From: Cladosporium sp. IMV 00045
Lineage: Eukaryota > Ascomycota > Dothideomycetes > Cladosporiales > Cladosporiaceae
Assembly: GCA_001931905.2 (NCBI GenBank)
Contig: MSJI02000583.1
Location: 1 to 29,110, forward strand
Direction of reading: 5' to 3'
DNA: 29,110 nt
Shown: piece by piece, positions 19,191 through 29,110 of the stretch
How the letters are laid out: each line of letters opens with the position of its first letter
Numbering within the stretch: the first letter of the stretch is position 1
Program-made: the position numbers and the translations under genes
The notes under the pieces: generated by a model
What the model saw: only the letters and a program-made list of their open reading frames with translations
Databases searched by the model: none
Told to the model about the DNA's origin: nothing

Positions 19191-20955
19191 CTACAACCTA
19201 AACCTCCACCTCGGATCCTCATCCCCCAACCAAACCCCCTCATACCCCCTCCCCTCCTTCCCATCCCTCTCCCTCCTCCTATTAATCCTCGAATGCACCC
19301 CCCAAATAACCCCCACGACCAGCAAATTCCCCACCAAATACGCCAGCGCAACCGCATGCCCGACCACATACCTCGGCGCATCGGCCGGCCGATACAGCTG
19401 CGTGCCTATCACGGCGCCGACGTTGCCGATGGTGATTTGCATGGCGTTGGCGGTGGCGCGCTTCGTCTGTCCGCTGACGTTGACGGCCGGCCAGGACAGG
19501 CCGAGAGCCACGGAGGGGTAGATTCCCGCCGCGGCGAAGAAGGTGCCTGCGTACGAGAGGCCAGGTTTGCTGGTTGGGTCCGGGTTGGAGAGGAGGATTA
19601 TGTACCCGATTATTGCTATGGTGGTTGAGAGCAGGATGAAGGGGCCGCGGCGCGCGTAGCGCTCGGAGACGATGGCGTAGATGATTGTGAGGATTGTGGC
19701 GAGGGCCTGGGAGGGGGTGGTAAGTGGGGTGTTGGGGTGTGGTTGTAGGGGATGGGTGGGGACGAACGTAGGGTGGGATGGTCAGCAGTTGGGCTTCTGC
19801 TGAGCTATAGCCTAGGTCTTTGATGATAGAGGGCTGGAGTGTGATGTTAGCTTATGTTGTGATTGTCAAAAAACTCCACTGAGAACATACCATGAACATG
19901 CTCAGCGTGTAAAGCGGCAAAGACAGCGTGTGGAAACAAGCGCCGTACAGCCAGACTTTATAATCTTTCATGGCGGTCATAACATTCGCCCAAGAGACGC
20001 TCTCATCAGCAACCGCATCGCTATCAGCGGCAAGACGGGCATGTACGAGCTCTTTCTCCTCCGGTGTGACGAAAGTAGCTTTGTCCGGCCAGTCCATAAC
20101 ATACCACCAGGCACAGACGGCGAGGACGATGGTCAAGAGACCTTCGATGATGAAGATCCATCTGCATGACAGTCAGCTCTTAAAAGACCTCACAAGTTTG
20201 CAGGCTGATCGATCATACCTCCAACCGCTGAGACCAGCAACGCCTCCCATATGTCCAATCCCCCAAGCGAGAATGCCTCCAAAAGCACCAGCGAGAGAAG
20301 CGGCCGAGAAGAACAGAGCAACGCGATACTGGCGTTCCTCGCGCTTATACCACTGCAAAGAAAGGACGCAAAATTCCGTCAGCCATATTGTCTCTTCACG
20401 ACGACCCTCGTGTCATCTACTCACCATACTCAAATAAAACACCACTCCCGGAAAAAGTCCCCCCTCCGTCAACCCCAAAAAGAACCTCACCGCAAGAAAC
20501 CCCGCCGCCCCATCCGCCACGCCATTATCGACCACACACCCCTGCAACGTCGCCACAACGCCCCAAACGAGCGTGATGAGCGGCAACCAAATCCTAGGCC
20601 CCACGCGCTTCAAGATGACATTCCACGGCACTTCGAGCAGAATGTAGCCGACGAAGAATAGCGTCAGGCCGTTCAGGTAGTCGCTGCCGTCGGGGCTGAG
20701 GTTGAGGTCTGTTTCGAGGCCTTCCAGGCGCGCGTTGGCGACGTTGGAGCGGTCGAGGAAGGAGAGGAGGTAGAGGATGGAGACGCCGGGGACGAGGTAG
20801 AGGTCGAGTTTGCGGAGCAGTTTGCGCTCGGAGAGGTTAGGGGATGTTGCGAGGGAGGAGGGAGTGGGGGTTGGTGAGGAGGGTTGGTGGCCTTTTTCGT
20901 TCGGGGTGAAGAGCTCATCGTCTGATGGGGTTTGTGTGGGCGTTGGGTTGGCCAT
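19191..20955 (-). CDS. MFS transporter, anion:cation symporter (ACS, allantoate permease-like) family
   Basis: Five exons on the minus strand: 20425-20955, 20219-20352, 19891-20161, 19768-19833, 19191-19706; introns of 72, 57, 57 and 61 nt, all GT-AG (the last donor is GTTCGT). The exons sum to 1518 nt, 505 residues, the usual length. A Ser/Pro/Thr-rich cytosolic N-terminus precedes helix 1 (YLVPGVSILYLLSFLDRSNV); FLDRSNVANA is characteristic of the ACS family. Splicing joins GWR with WIFIIEGLLT across intron 2, the conserved helix-6 segment, and IPPY with ALATILTI across intron 4. About twelve membrane helices can be traced, ending with AVALAYLVGNLLVVGVIWGVHS and a basic tail. Family members (Dal5, Tna1, Liz1 types) import allantoate, nicotinate, pantothenate or related anions with protons at the plasma membrane; the substrate cannot be read from the sequence. 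Start context ACAATGG is strong. Confidence 0.9.
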
Positions 20956-22213
20956 TGTGGTGGGATACTCAGTCTTGTCGTTTTGGTCTCCTCTTGCTTG
21001 GTTTTGTGTTGCAAAGAGCTTGCTGGCGAGAAGCGATGGTGTTGATTGTGAGCCAGAAGGCTTATCCAGCGCTCAGGCCGAGAAGACAAGAGAGACAAGA
21101 AAGACAAGCAGAGAGAGTAGGAAAGCTTTCCGGGAAGAGATCACAGACAAGAAGAAAGACACCAGAAAAAGGAAACCGCAGCCTCTTACATGTACCTCCT
21201 AGTCTCCCTCCCATCATCATCACAACATCCCTCACCTACCTCACCTTACCTTATCCTCCTCGATCATCATGCCAACCTACCACATCCATCCATCGCAAAC
21301 CCTCGGCGGAAAGAAAGACCTACCACGCCTGCTCGTTGACCTGCTGTGTTATTAGTGCTCATCACGCCTTCAACGCCATCTCTCATTCGATCTTGCAGCT
21401 TGCATCAGCACGCGAGGGCACGATTTGATCACCTCATCGCGAGCCTCGCGTGCGTGTGGAGTCATCAGTTCTGGTAGAGTGAGAAGTGATGGAAGGTTAT
21501 TGGCCAGGCAAGTCGGATTGCGCAGAAAAATTGACAGGGCGAGAGATGTAGGTGAGCATAGTGCGGTGGTGTCGTGTGTTTGGGGTCGGATTGCGTGCTT
21601 GATGAGAAGTCGTCTGGTGTGTGTCGATCAGTCGGGACTGGATCTGGTGAAGCTGGCGAACGTCAGACTTGGTCGGGTTTTGGGAACGCGAATTCAAGTT
21701 TCTTCTGGCATTTCCACACTTGAAGCTGATGGACTACCTACCTACATAAGGTATGGAATCATTGTGAAGACAGACACTTCATATTCGATCAAAGGTCAAC
21801 AGGAAAAGGGAAGGAAATAATCAACTCAAGACAGAGCGAGGAGGGGTCGTAACTTCGTCATATCGCATTCAGTGCTTGCTATTGCTATTCATTATCGCTA
21901 TTCCAATACCAGGCTAAGATAACACATGGGCATCTTGCCAGCGCCATCGCCATCACAAAAGCGCCTGGTCACAAGGTACTTATTTTGCCCGTCCCGTCTT
22001 TCGCTGGAAGTAGAAAATGCATTACAATGCATGCCATGCCGTGCCGTGCTTAAAAGAATCCGTCAAGAATACAAGACAAGAACAGGGTCGTTAGAAAAGG
22101 AATTCGTACGTATGCGTCGCAAATTTGCTTCCGAACCAAACAACACGGGCCTCTGAAAAAGAGTGCTGCGGCTGTCGCTTGCTCTAAAGCTCAGATCAAA
22201 ACTCCTCACTTCC
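20956..22213. other. Intergenic, transporter promoter and Cnn_1N gene 3' end
   Basis: This 1.26-kb gap lies between two minus-strand genes. Small frames on the plus strand (up to 167 codons at 20925-21428) partly mirror the transporter N-terminus and show no family. Purine-rich (21075-21175) and pyrimidine-rich (21195-21300) stretches sit upstream of the transporter start. Short pentamer repeats of the type ATGCC/GTGCC occur near 22030-22050. No gene is supported. Confidence 0.45.
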
Positions 22214-24928
22214 TCACTTCTTCGAAACAGAAGCCGAACCAGAAGCAGGCGCAACCACACTCCCCCTCCTCCCCACCCCAATTCCAGCATCCTGCCCTCC
22301 TTTCTGCACCTGAGGGGAACCAAAACTCCCATTCCGTCTGAACAACCCTCCACCTCCTCCCTTCCTCATCCCCGACCCCGACCCAAAATCCACCGGCCCC
22401 GCACTAGCCGGCCTGCTCGAAGGCGGTCGCGTCGCAGCAGTCACAGATCTCTCACGCGATGCGGCGCGCGAGCCCGGGCGCACGACGATGGGCGTCATGC
22501 CGAAATTTGCCGCTGCGGTGTTGGGTCTGCTGCTCCGCATTTGGTAGGCAGAAGCGGGGGTGGAGGTGAGGGTTGGGAGTGGGGAGCGTTCGCGTTCACG
22601 GCGGCGGGTGGGTGCTGTTTGTGCGTCGGTGGAGGTGGAGGTGGAAGTGGCGTTGTCATTGCTGCTGCTGGTGTTGCTGAGGCGGCGGAAGAGGTTTTGG
22701 GTTTTTTGGGAGAAGGAGGTGCGGGTGTTTGTTGTTGTTGAGGGGGCAGGGGAGCGTTTGGGCGGGGAGGGAGTGGTTGTTCTGATTGTTCCTGTGGCGC
22801 TTGGAGGGAGGGTTTGGAAGGATGCGGGGGACATTGGACGGGATTTTGATGGGACGTCTTGGGGTACGATGCGGATGCTTGAGGTTGCGCTGCCGAAGAA
22901 CCTGGGGCTGTCCGTGTTGCTGGATGTTGCTGGCCTTTCGCTCATGCGACGTGGTCCGGAGCCGAATACAGTTGGGCTGGTGTCTGCGCGGTGGAAATCC
23001 GGTTTGCCTGGCAGGAAGGATGAAGATTTCACTTCGGAGCTGGATTTCCTGCGCTGGGCTGCTGGTGGTGTCACTTCGGAAGCGTTGAAGAACATGTCTG
23101 TGACTGCGGACGATGGTTTATTGTGTTTCAAGAAGCGCGAAGGCGTGCCGTTCACGATCGAGTTGCCGTCTGGGTATCCGTCGTAATCCATGTCTACATC
23201 GTGCACGGTATCGGACATCGCATCGTGGTACTCATCATCCGAATCGCTCTCGTCATCATCGATGGCTGGTTGATGAAAGACCGGGTGTGCGGGGTTGATG
23301 TGGTTCGTCGCTTGAGCACTGTTATATGCTCCGTGCAATTCGGGAGATGTCTGCATGTGTTTCGGGTTCGCGCTAGATCTAGGCTCAAGGGGTGCGAAGG
23401 TCTTGAGATGATGCGCAGGGGTTGTATCAAGCAAGCTGCGTTCACCAGCAGCATTTGAGTGTGACGGCCTGAGGATGTTCGTGCTGACGCTCTCAGGGGT
23501 TGGAGGAAGCATTGAATCTCCAAAGACAGGATTTGTGTGGCCCGCTGGTGTTCTCGGGGCCTGCTTTACTTTTTCGTCAACAGCAGGAAGTGTGTTGATA
23601 GGAGCCGGTGTTTCCAGCAATTTCGACCTAGCCGATGCTGCAGCACTTGACAAAGAATGTATTGAATTCTCCGTTTGCTTTCGTCGCAGTTGAGGAGATG
23701 GCATGACCGTCGGTGACAAAGGTGAGGATATCCGATTCGATTTGGAAGGCGTGTCGGCCAGGCTCTGACGATCTTCAATCCACTGGTTGACACGAGTGAT
23801 GCTGTCCTGTCGCGAGTGAGCCGACCCAAAAGGCCTGTCGCTTTGAGGGAGTTCAAGCTCATCTTCCCAGCCGAACTTTTCAGGCGTGTCGTGTTTCTTG
23901 CCATAGATGCTTGGGAAACTACTCTCGCTCAAGGCGCTCAGACGAGGAGAGTTCAGCACATCTTCCGCTAGAGCATCTTCATCAAAGCCGCCGCTAGTTC
24001 GCTTTGATAGGATTGAGTTGAAACTCTTGACAGGGTGAAGGTCCTTGCCAGCGTCCAGGTAGACAGATCGTAATGCAGTAGTGCTGTCCTTTTGTGAAGT
24101 CAAGAATGCAGGTTCTCTTCTGGGTCGCGCTGGTGTTTGGGTTTGCACAGCACTGTTTAGGCGATTTGAGGCAGCGTTGGCAGCTGGGTTATGCCTCGCA
24201 GCAGGAGAGTTGAGCACAACATCAGGCGGACTCGAAGGCGGTAGCTGCTCGTGTGTTTCGGTCCCAGCATACCCAGAGTCTGCATGGGCAGTGCTTGGTC
24301 TCGTCTCGGTGGCCCTGCTTTCTTCATAATCCTCAACCTTCTCCTCCAGGTCGCATATGATATCGGCCGCTTCTTGAATCGCCTTGTCGCGTTTCTCCAA
24401 CTCTTCGACAAGCAGACTATTAATCCGCATCAATTCTTCATGCTCCTCCTCGAGCCTCTGAGCGCGATCGACGGTTGCGCGCATGCTTTCGATCTCAGCC
24501 TGCATCTTCGCCTCTTTCTCTCGCCTGTGGTCGATTTCGAGTTTGAGGTCGAAGTTCTGCTTGTTCAAGCGGTCCATCTGCTCGTCTGCTTCTCTCGCAC
24601 CTGGGGTGCGACGCTTCCGGCCTCCAGCGCTGAGAGTGGCATTACCGCTGCCGTTGCTGACTTCGGAGCCGTACTTAGAGAAGGGAGCCAAAGGTGAGCT
24701 GTCGTAGGGTCGGGTTGAGGAATGCTTGCCGTCTTCGGCTTCGGCGAAGAAGAGGTCGTCATCGTAACCGGGAGCCATTCGAGGGCCTAGGTCTGATTGT
24801 CGCGATCGTTTCGGTCGTGGGTGTCGCGCTCGTCGTTCCAGCAGGCGGTCTTGCAGGTATTGCGATGCCGGTAAGACTTCTGGTGTTTGCTTGTGCTTGA
24901 GCGCACTGTTCTTCACGTGAAAGTCCAT
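22214..24928 (-). CDS. Coiled-coil protein with centrosomin N-terminal motif (Cnn_1N), spindle-pole type
   Basis: This is an intronless minus-strand frame of 904 residues; the start GCCATGG has G at -3. Residues about 108-205 are a continuous coiled coil beginning ADEQMDRLNKQNFDLKLEI, the Cnn_1N signature (LNKENFDLKL-type) of centrosomin, Mto1 and Pcp1 relatives that recruit gamma-tubulin complexes to microtubule-organising centres. The N-terminal 100 residues include EVLPASQYLQDRLLERRAR, a conserved helix in filamentous-fungal members. Downstream sequence is long and disordered, Ser/Pro/Thr-rich, with an acidic patch (DDDESDSDDEYHDAMSD) near residue 555-575 and a basic, Gly/Ser-rich C-terminus. 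Filamentous-fungal relatives are often called SnaD-like spindle-pole-body proteins; I recall this association and cannot verify it here. Likely location is the spindle pole body or septum. Confidence 0.72.
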   Translation of the reverse strand: MDFHVKNSALKHKQTPEVLPASQYLQDRLLERRARHPRPKRSRQSDLGPRMAPGYDDDLFFAEAEDGKHSSTRPYDSSPLAPFSKYGSEVSNGSGNATLSAGGRKRRTPGAREADEQMDRLNKQNFDLKLEIDHRREKEAKMQAEIESMRATVDRAQRLEEEHEELMRINSLLVEELEKRDKAIQEAADIICDLEEKVEDYEESRATETRPSTAHADSGYAGTETHEQLPPSSPPDVVLNSPAARHNPAANAASNRLNSAVQTQTPARPRREPAFLTSQKDSTTALRSVYLDAGKDLHPVKSFNSILSKRTSGGFDEDALAEDVLNSPRLSALSESSFPSIYGKKHDTPEKFGWEDELELPQSDRPFGSAHSRQDSITRVNQWIEDRQSLADTPSKSNRISSPLSPTVMPSPQLRRKQTENSIHSLSSAAASARSKLLETPAPINTLPAVDEKVKQAPRTPAGHTNPVFGDSMLPPTPESVSTNILRPSHSNAAGERSLLDTTPAHHLKTFAPLEPRSSANPKHMQTSPELHGAYNSAQATNHINPAHPVFHQPAIDDDESDSDDEYHDAMSDTVHDVDMDYDGYPDGNSIVNGTPSRFLKHNKPSSAVTDMFFNASEVTPPAAQRRKSSSEVKSSSFLPGKPDFHRADTSPTVFGSGPRRMSERPATSSNTDSPRFFGSATSSIRIVPQDVPSKSRPMSPASFQTLPPSATGTIRTTTPSPPKRSPAPSTTTNTRTSFSQKTQNLFRRLSNTSSSNDNATSTSTSTDAQTAPTRRRERERSPLPTLTSTPASAYQMRSSRPNTAAANFGMTPIVVRPGSRAASRERSVTAATRPPSSRPASAGPVDFGSGSGMRKGGGGGLFRRNGSFGSPQVQKGGQDAGIGVGRRGSVVAPASGSASVSKK

Positions 24929-25266
24929 GGCTGCGCTGTGTTGGGCGCGGCGACGTCGTTTTGGGGTGCCGCGACGAGGGGATTATTGGGACATGGCACG
25001 ACGCGTGGGATATTATTGGTGTAAGATGGTCGACCAGGGCCGATTGGCGATGCAGAGGTGGAAGTGAAATGCAACGGTGACGGTGAGCGGGTGGTGTAGA
25101 AGCGGTGATTGGGTGGGGTTGAGGTTTTGTTTGCGTGTTGGCTGCAGGATGCCGTGTCTGTGTTCTCTCAGGTTTGTGGGTGACGCGAAGGGAGGAAGCG
25201 GTCAAACGGCGTCACATTGAGGAATTGTAGGAGGTGGTATCGTCGCGGTCGTCTTGATCGTCCTGT

Positions 25267-25287
25267 TCGTCGTCGTCGTCGTCGTCG
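25267..25287. repeat. TCG trinucleotide repeat, seven units
   Basis: Seven perfect TCG units lie about 340 bp upstream of the Cnn_1N gene start, in its presumed promoter. Confidence 0.9.
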
Positions 25288-26487
25288 GGTGGATTTAGTG
25301 GGAGGGGTCGCCTGCGCAACACACACACTTTCACTGGCAAAATGTGAGACTGGTGGTGTCAGTCAAGTCGAGCCAGGTCAAGTCAGACAGAAGCGTTGGG
25401 CCGACAGACAGGACGGAGGCACAGGCACAGGCGCAGACAAAGACCAGGACACGGACAAGGATGAGGACACAGGCTCGACAGGCACAAAACAAGGCCTCCA
25501 ACAGCGACACCGACGGCGTGGAAATCGGGCTGGCTGGCGATTGTGAGCTGCAGTGCGTGGGGACAAAGAAACACAACAACATGAGCCTATTTCCCTCTAG
25601 CACCTGTCTAGCACTGTCTAGCCTTCCTTTAGCCTTCTTCCATCCTCTCCTCCCCGGAAGTCTGGCGTCCATCTGTCTGGGTCGGATGCAAGGGGCCGTT
25701 TCTCTCCCGCGACTATCACTGACACATCCAATCGGCAGTGAGCATGTAGGCGCCGGACAGGTCGACGGCGTGATGTTTGTGACGTTCCTGGCCCTCTTCT
25801 TCTCGCTGCAAATGCCGTGAAGACTTCGGGAGATGTGCTGAGAGTGATTGAGCATGATCATTGGAAAGAAGCAGACTTGGGATCACGACAAGAGGAACCT
25901 TGCGAACTGCCTTCAACCAACACTTTCTCCCAAGAGAATAGATATCGCGGTGGCTGGTAGACTCTCACGGGTCGGATGCAGCAAGTTGCAGCAAATCCTG
26001 GCAGAGGCTGCATGAGAGATGCACCTCGGTGGGGAGAGCGTGTTTTCCGTCCACACAGCCAAATCCTACATCATTGTTCAACTATCATGTCCTGCAATAC
26101 GATCTTGTGGGATATGCCTCATCCTCTGCTATACCACGCTTGGACTGTTCATCTGGGCATCAACACATGTCGATTTCTCCTAGAAGTCAGGACGCATGAA
26201 TGAGGCCGTATGCTGCCACCAAAATCCGTCCGATGCCTACCACCCACTATGCATTCCTCATGTGCCGCTGGTGCAAAGTCTCTCAAGGTTCAGTATCGTA
26301 AGATGATCTCCGTCGATCTTTCAGATTGCACACGGACACACGTACTCATGTACTACAGTCTTGCGCGTTTCTGATACGGAGGTGCTTCTACTCTTCTCAA
26401 CCCACCGGAGCTTCCCCGCTACACTTTCTCCACGTCAGAGCAAAGTCGCCCGCCCAAAGCCTCCCAAGAAAAGGGTTCCCGCTCAGC

Positions 26488-26501
26488 AATAAATATTTAA
26501 T
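26488..26501. promoter_or_regulatory. AT-rich element upstream of ERG27
   Basis: AATAAATATTTAAT stands out from C-rich surroundings 28 bases before the ERG27 ATG. It resembles a TATA-type element but is close to the start codon, so it may instead lie in the leader. Confidence 0.25.
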
Positions 26502-26528
26502 CCATCACCACTCCTTCATCACTTCAAA

Positions 26529-27932
26529 ATGGAAGCGTCTCCCCACGCTCTCGACAGCGTCGCCGACCAACATGAATTCACCGTCTTGGTCACCGGCGCA
26601 AATAGGCAAGTCGGCGCTTGCACATCCACTACCAAAGCCCCAATGGCTGACAGGTAGGTCCTTCAATCCAGCGGCCTCGGTTTCGCCATCTGCTGTCGTC
26701 TCATCGACGAGTTCCTTTTCTCCCGCCCACAATCTCAAACCCTCCACCTCATATACACAACCCGCGATGGGAAAAAGAGCGAGGATACGCGGGCCCGGCT
26801 CAACGCCCACCTGCAACACACCCTGAGAGAGGCCAATGGCAAGACCATGGGAATCAGCCTCCTGCTTGAGAAGCGTGTCAAATTCGAAGGAGTCCTAGTC
26901 GACCTCGCACAGCTCGTCACCGTCAAAGCACTCGCCCAACAACTACTCCAAAGAGGCCAGAAGCTAGACGCCGTCGTCTGGAACGCTGGCATCGGCGGCT
27001 GGACCGGGACCAACTACCCCAAAGCCATCTGGACCATCCTCACCAACGTCATCCAAGCAACCACATGGCCTACCTACCAGAACTCCACCGTCGGCACTCT
27101 CGCCAAGCAAAAAGGTCTCTCTCCCAACCAAGAAGGCAAAACTCCTCCCCTCGGCCAAGTCTTCGCAGCAAACGTCTTCGGCCACTACATGCTCACGCAC
27201 TGGCTCTCGCCCCTCTTCGACTCCACCAGCCGCATCGTCTGGATCGGCAGCATCACCGCCCTCCCGCACTTCTTCACCCCCACCGACCTGCAATGCCTAC
27301 ACTCCCACGACGCCTACGAGTCCTCCAAGCGCGTCACCGACCTTCTCGTCTTGACTTCCAACCTCCCCTCCACAGCTCCCTACACCTCCACTTTCCTCCC
27401 GCCATCCTCCTCCACCACTCCAGAATCCCCAGGCCAACCAAAAATGTACCTCGCCCACCCCGGCATTCTAGCCAGCAGCATCGCCTCCGTCTTCTTCCTC
27501 CTCGAGCCCTTCATGGTCGCCTTCTTCTACCTCGCCCGCTGGCTCGGCTCGCCCTGGCACACGGTGACCGCGTACAAAGCGGCCGTCAGCGCGTGTTTCT
27601 GCGTCCTCGCCCCGCCGCCCCAGCTCGACGGCCTCGAAGCCCGCCACGGCAAGGGAAAGTGGGGCAGCGCCATCAATCCAGCGGGCCATGAGCGTGTGGC
27701 GCGCACAGAGACGGAGGGGTGGGGATACTGTGGAAGGGTGGGGGAGGTTCCTGGGGGGAGTGTGACCGGTAAGACGGGGAGGTGGAAGGGTATGAAGGTC
27801 ACGGGGAAAGAGGAGAGGGAGGATTTTGAGGTTACGGCGGGGCAGGTTTGGAGGGAGATGGAGGAGTTGAGGCAGCAGTGGGAGGGGAGACTTGTTGGTG
27901 TGGGAGGGCAGGAGGGGAGTGAGGATTTTTAG
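26529..27932 (+). CDS. 3-ketosteroid reductase, ergosterol biosynthesis (ERG27)
   Basis: Two exons, 26529-26605 and 26672-27932, 445 residues. The intron (66 nt) has a GC-AG boundary: AG|GCAAGT at the donor and TCCAG at the acceptor. Splicing there rebuilds the dinucleotide-binding motif TGANSGLG (residues 22-29); the nearer AG at 26651-26652 would give an immediate stop. The short-chain dehydrogenase features are complete: NAG at 130-132, S219 in WIGSITA, Y241 and K245 in YESSK. LHLIYTTRDGKKSEDT and the spacing to NAG match the fungal Erg27 / HSD17B7 type. Reaction: NADPH-dependent reduction of the C3 ketone formed during C4 demethylation, in the Erg25-Erg26-Erg27-Erg28 complex at the endoplasmic reticulum. 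A hydrophobic stretch after residue 350 (SVFFLLEPFMVAFFYLARWL) fits membrane contact. The C-terminal 100 residues are G-rich at DNA level and less conserved. The start has AAAATGG. Confidence 0.9.
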
Positions 27933-28508
27933 GGGGGAGTGAGAGGGAGAGGGAGTGGGGTCCTGTTGGGCTTGGGTGTCTTTCTTTTGGATAGAAAAGG
28001 GAAAAGGAAAGGGAGGAGAGTAGACTGTCTTTACTCCCCGAGAGTTTCGGATGGAAGAGAGGGTCTTTGACCGACCATATAACTTCTCGGGTTGGATAGG
28101 GGATTTTTTCGCATGCACTACTGCAATATAGGTACTTTTCTAGAACGTTGCAATCATAAACCAAATCACTTCGATCAGATTTCGAGTCGAGGGTTCTTGC
28201 GCCCATGATGGGCCATCCGTCTTCCCGTAGTACTTACATGTACTTACTCTAGTCGTGGCAGGAGAGCGGCCTTAATTAAGCTGGCCTTTGAATAGACCCG
28301 GTACGGACGATGCATGGAAATCGACTGAGGTACATATGTGTGCTCGATGGATCGAGCCGGACGGACGACTTCTGCTGCTGAAATCGTGATGTATGCGTAT
28401 ATGTCTATGCATTCATCGCGACGTCCTTTTCTTCGGAGGAAGAGTCTACGACGCCGCGCGACGGGCAAGATTGAGGTTTTGGTTGGTGCCGGTTCCGTCG
28501 ATTTTGCC
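27933..28508. other. Intergenic, 3' of ERG27
   Basis: Frames here on the minus strand (up to 28118) mirror the G-rich end of ERG27. The rest has no supported gene; the possible small gene on the minus strand ends at 28509. Confidence 0.4.
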
Positions 28509-28934
28509 TTACTTCTCCCGCCTTGATCTCCCCCTTCTCCCGCCGTGTTCTCCCTTCCCGTGCCTGAGAGAAGGGCGCCCGAGGAGTTCGCACACATGGG
28601 CAGCCCTCTCGTCAATGGGAAAGGAAGTCTTGCCGGGCTGGAAATCAATCCACAAAGAAGGACTCGTGTCGTTCCCTGCACTACTCTGCTTGCTCTGCGG
28701 TGTTCTTGTCACTCACTTATGCGAGTTGGTCGTGTTTTCGATTTCTTTATTGCGTGCTCTGGCCGGCGGTGCGGGGAATGACTACCTTACATGGGCTATG
28801 GGATGTTGTGATTTGGGCGAGTTGGTGGGAGGGATTTGTTTCTCGAGCAGCGTTGGTGGATGTTCTCTAATACCTCGCGGTTTTGATTTCTTGACAGCAT
28901 TCTTAGGCTTGGGGGCATTTTCGTGTTGGTGCAT
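28509..28934 (-). CDS. Possible small two-exon gene, unknown product
   Basis: Exon 1 runs from the ATG at 28934 to 28791 (48 codons), exon 2 from 28694 to a stop at 28509, with a 96-nt phase-0 intron carrying a GTAAGG donor and a CCGCAG acceptor. The product would be 109 residues: a Lys/Pro-rich start (MHQHENAPKPKNAVKKSKPR), then SLWIDFQPGKTSFPIDERAA and a basic Gly/Arg-rich end. I recognise no family. The support is an open exon ending at a good donor and a matching frame across the intron. A second GTAAGG near the proposed stop could extend it further toward 28244. A plus-strand frame of 191 codons (28393-28968) overlaps and may be the artefact, or the reverse. Confidence 0.33.
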
Positions 28935-29110
28935 TGTGGTGGAAGAGATTGAGGGGATCGAGGTCTGATGGGTTCGTGTGCGGTTTGTGTTGCGGTGGGT
29001 TGTGAGGAGAGCTGGTAAATTTGCATTTTGATCTTGGGAGAGATGGGGTTGGTAGGGATGAGATTGGTATGGATGTGTTGATTGATCTCTTGCGCGGTGG
29101 GTGGAATGTT

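Larger units (their letters stand above)
24929..26528. other. Divergent promoter region of Cnn_1N gene and ERG27
   Basis: This 1.6-kb gap lies between a minus-strand start at 24928 and a plus-strand start at 26529. It contains a TCG triplet repeat (25267-25287) and an imperfect hexamer-like stretch of ACAGGC/GGACAM units at about 25410-25490. Frames on both strands over 25331-25861 (158-176 codons) have repetitive or strongly biased composition and no motif. No gene is supported. Confidence 0.45.

Noticed and set aside
25331..25861. Overlapping 158-176 codon frames on both strands
   Set aside because: Both arise from a repetitive ACAGGC/GGACA-type stretch with strongly biased composition; no family, no signal peptide with a matching body, and neither frame is favoured.
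28393..28968. 191-codon plus-strand frame with hydrophobic stretches
   Set aside because: It lies opposite a better-supported minus-strand exon with a consensus donor, and its composition looks like the complement of Lys/Pro-rich coding sequence.
1..29110. A coordinated new system (defence, toxin or biosynthetic cluster)
   Set aside because: The recognised genes are unrelated in function (meiosis, dynactin, peptidase, F-box-like, transporter, spindle pole, sterol synthesis) and show no shared regulation or cluster-type enzymes.

Overview
The window looks like nuclear DNA of a filamentous ascomycete (Pezizomycotina), most likely a Dothideomycete; the class is inferred from gene style and is not proven. 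The evidence is genes broken by short introns (48-72 nt, GT-AG with one GC-AG), start contexts with a purine at -3, a complete fungal gene complement (HOP1-type meiotic HORMA protein, fungal ERG27, ACS-family transporter, Cnn_1N spindle-pole type coiled coil), long serine/proline-rich disordered proteins, and wide intergenic gaps. No rRNA, tRNA, CRISPR array, intact transposon or biosynthetic cluster was found.

Layout. 1-2357: no confident gene; one long orphan open frame on the minus strand (190-921). 2358-8384, plus strand: a five-exon HOP1 (HORMA, PHD finger, probable winged helix), an intronless dynactin p27/DCTN6 subunit, and a secreted M14 zinc carboxypeptidase with one intron. 8514-15095, minus strand: two diverged paralogous F-box-like genes, the first followed by an in-frame duplicate of its own last 23 codons plus stop, then a 1110-residue disordered protein with a central coiled coil. 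15096-17834: about 2.7 kb without a convincing gene, carrying an 11-bp perfect hairpin. 17835-24928, minus strand: a 2H phosphoesterase gene with a frameshift just before its second catalytic motif, a five-exon ACS-family (allantoate permease-like) transporter, and a 904-residue Cnn_1N coiled-coil protein. 26529-27932, plus strand: ERG27-type 3-ketosteroid reductase with a GC-AG intron. 28509-28934, minus strand: a possible small two-exon gene.

The genes do not form one pathway. They are ordinary housekeeping and accessory loci: meiotic axis (HOP1), dynein/dynactin and spindle-pole functions (DCTN6, Cnn_1N), extracellular digestion (M14), nutrient uptake (ACS transporter), sterol synthesis (ERG27). 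I do not see a new multi-gene system. The most unusual points are the duplicated F-box-like gene tail, whose differences are mostly synonymous, the frameshifted 2H gene, the GC-AG intron in ERG27, and a frame-neutral first intron in HOP1.
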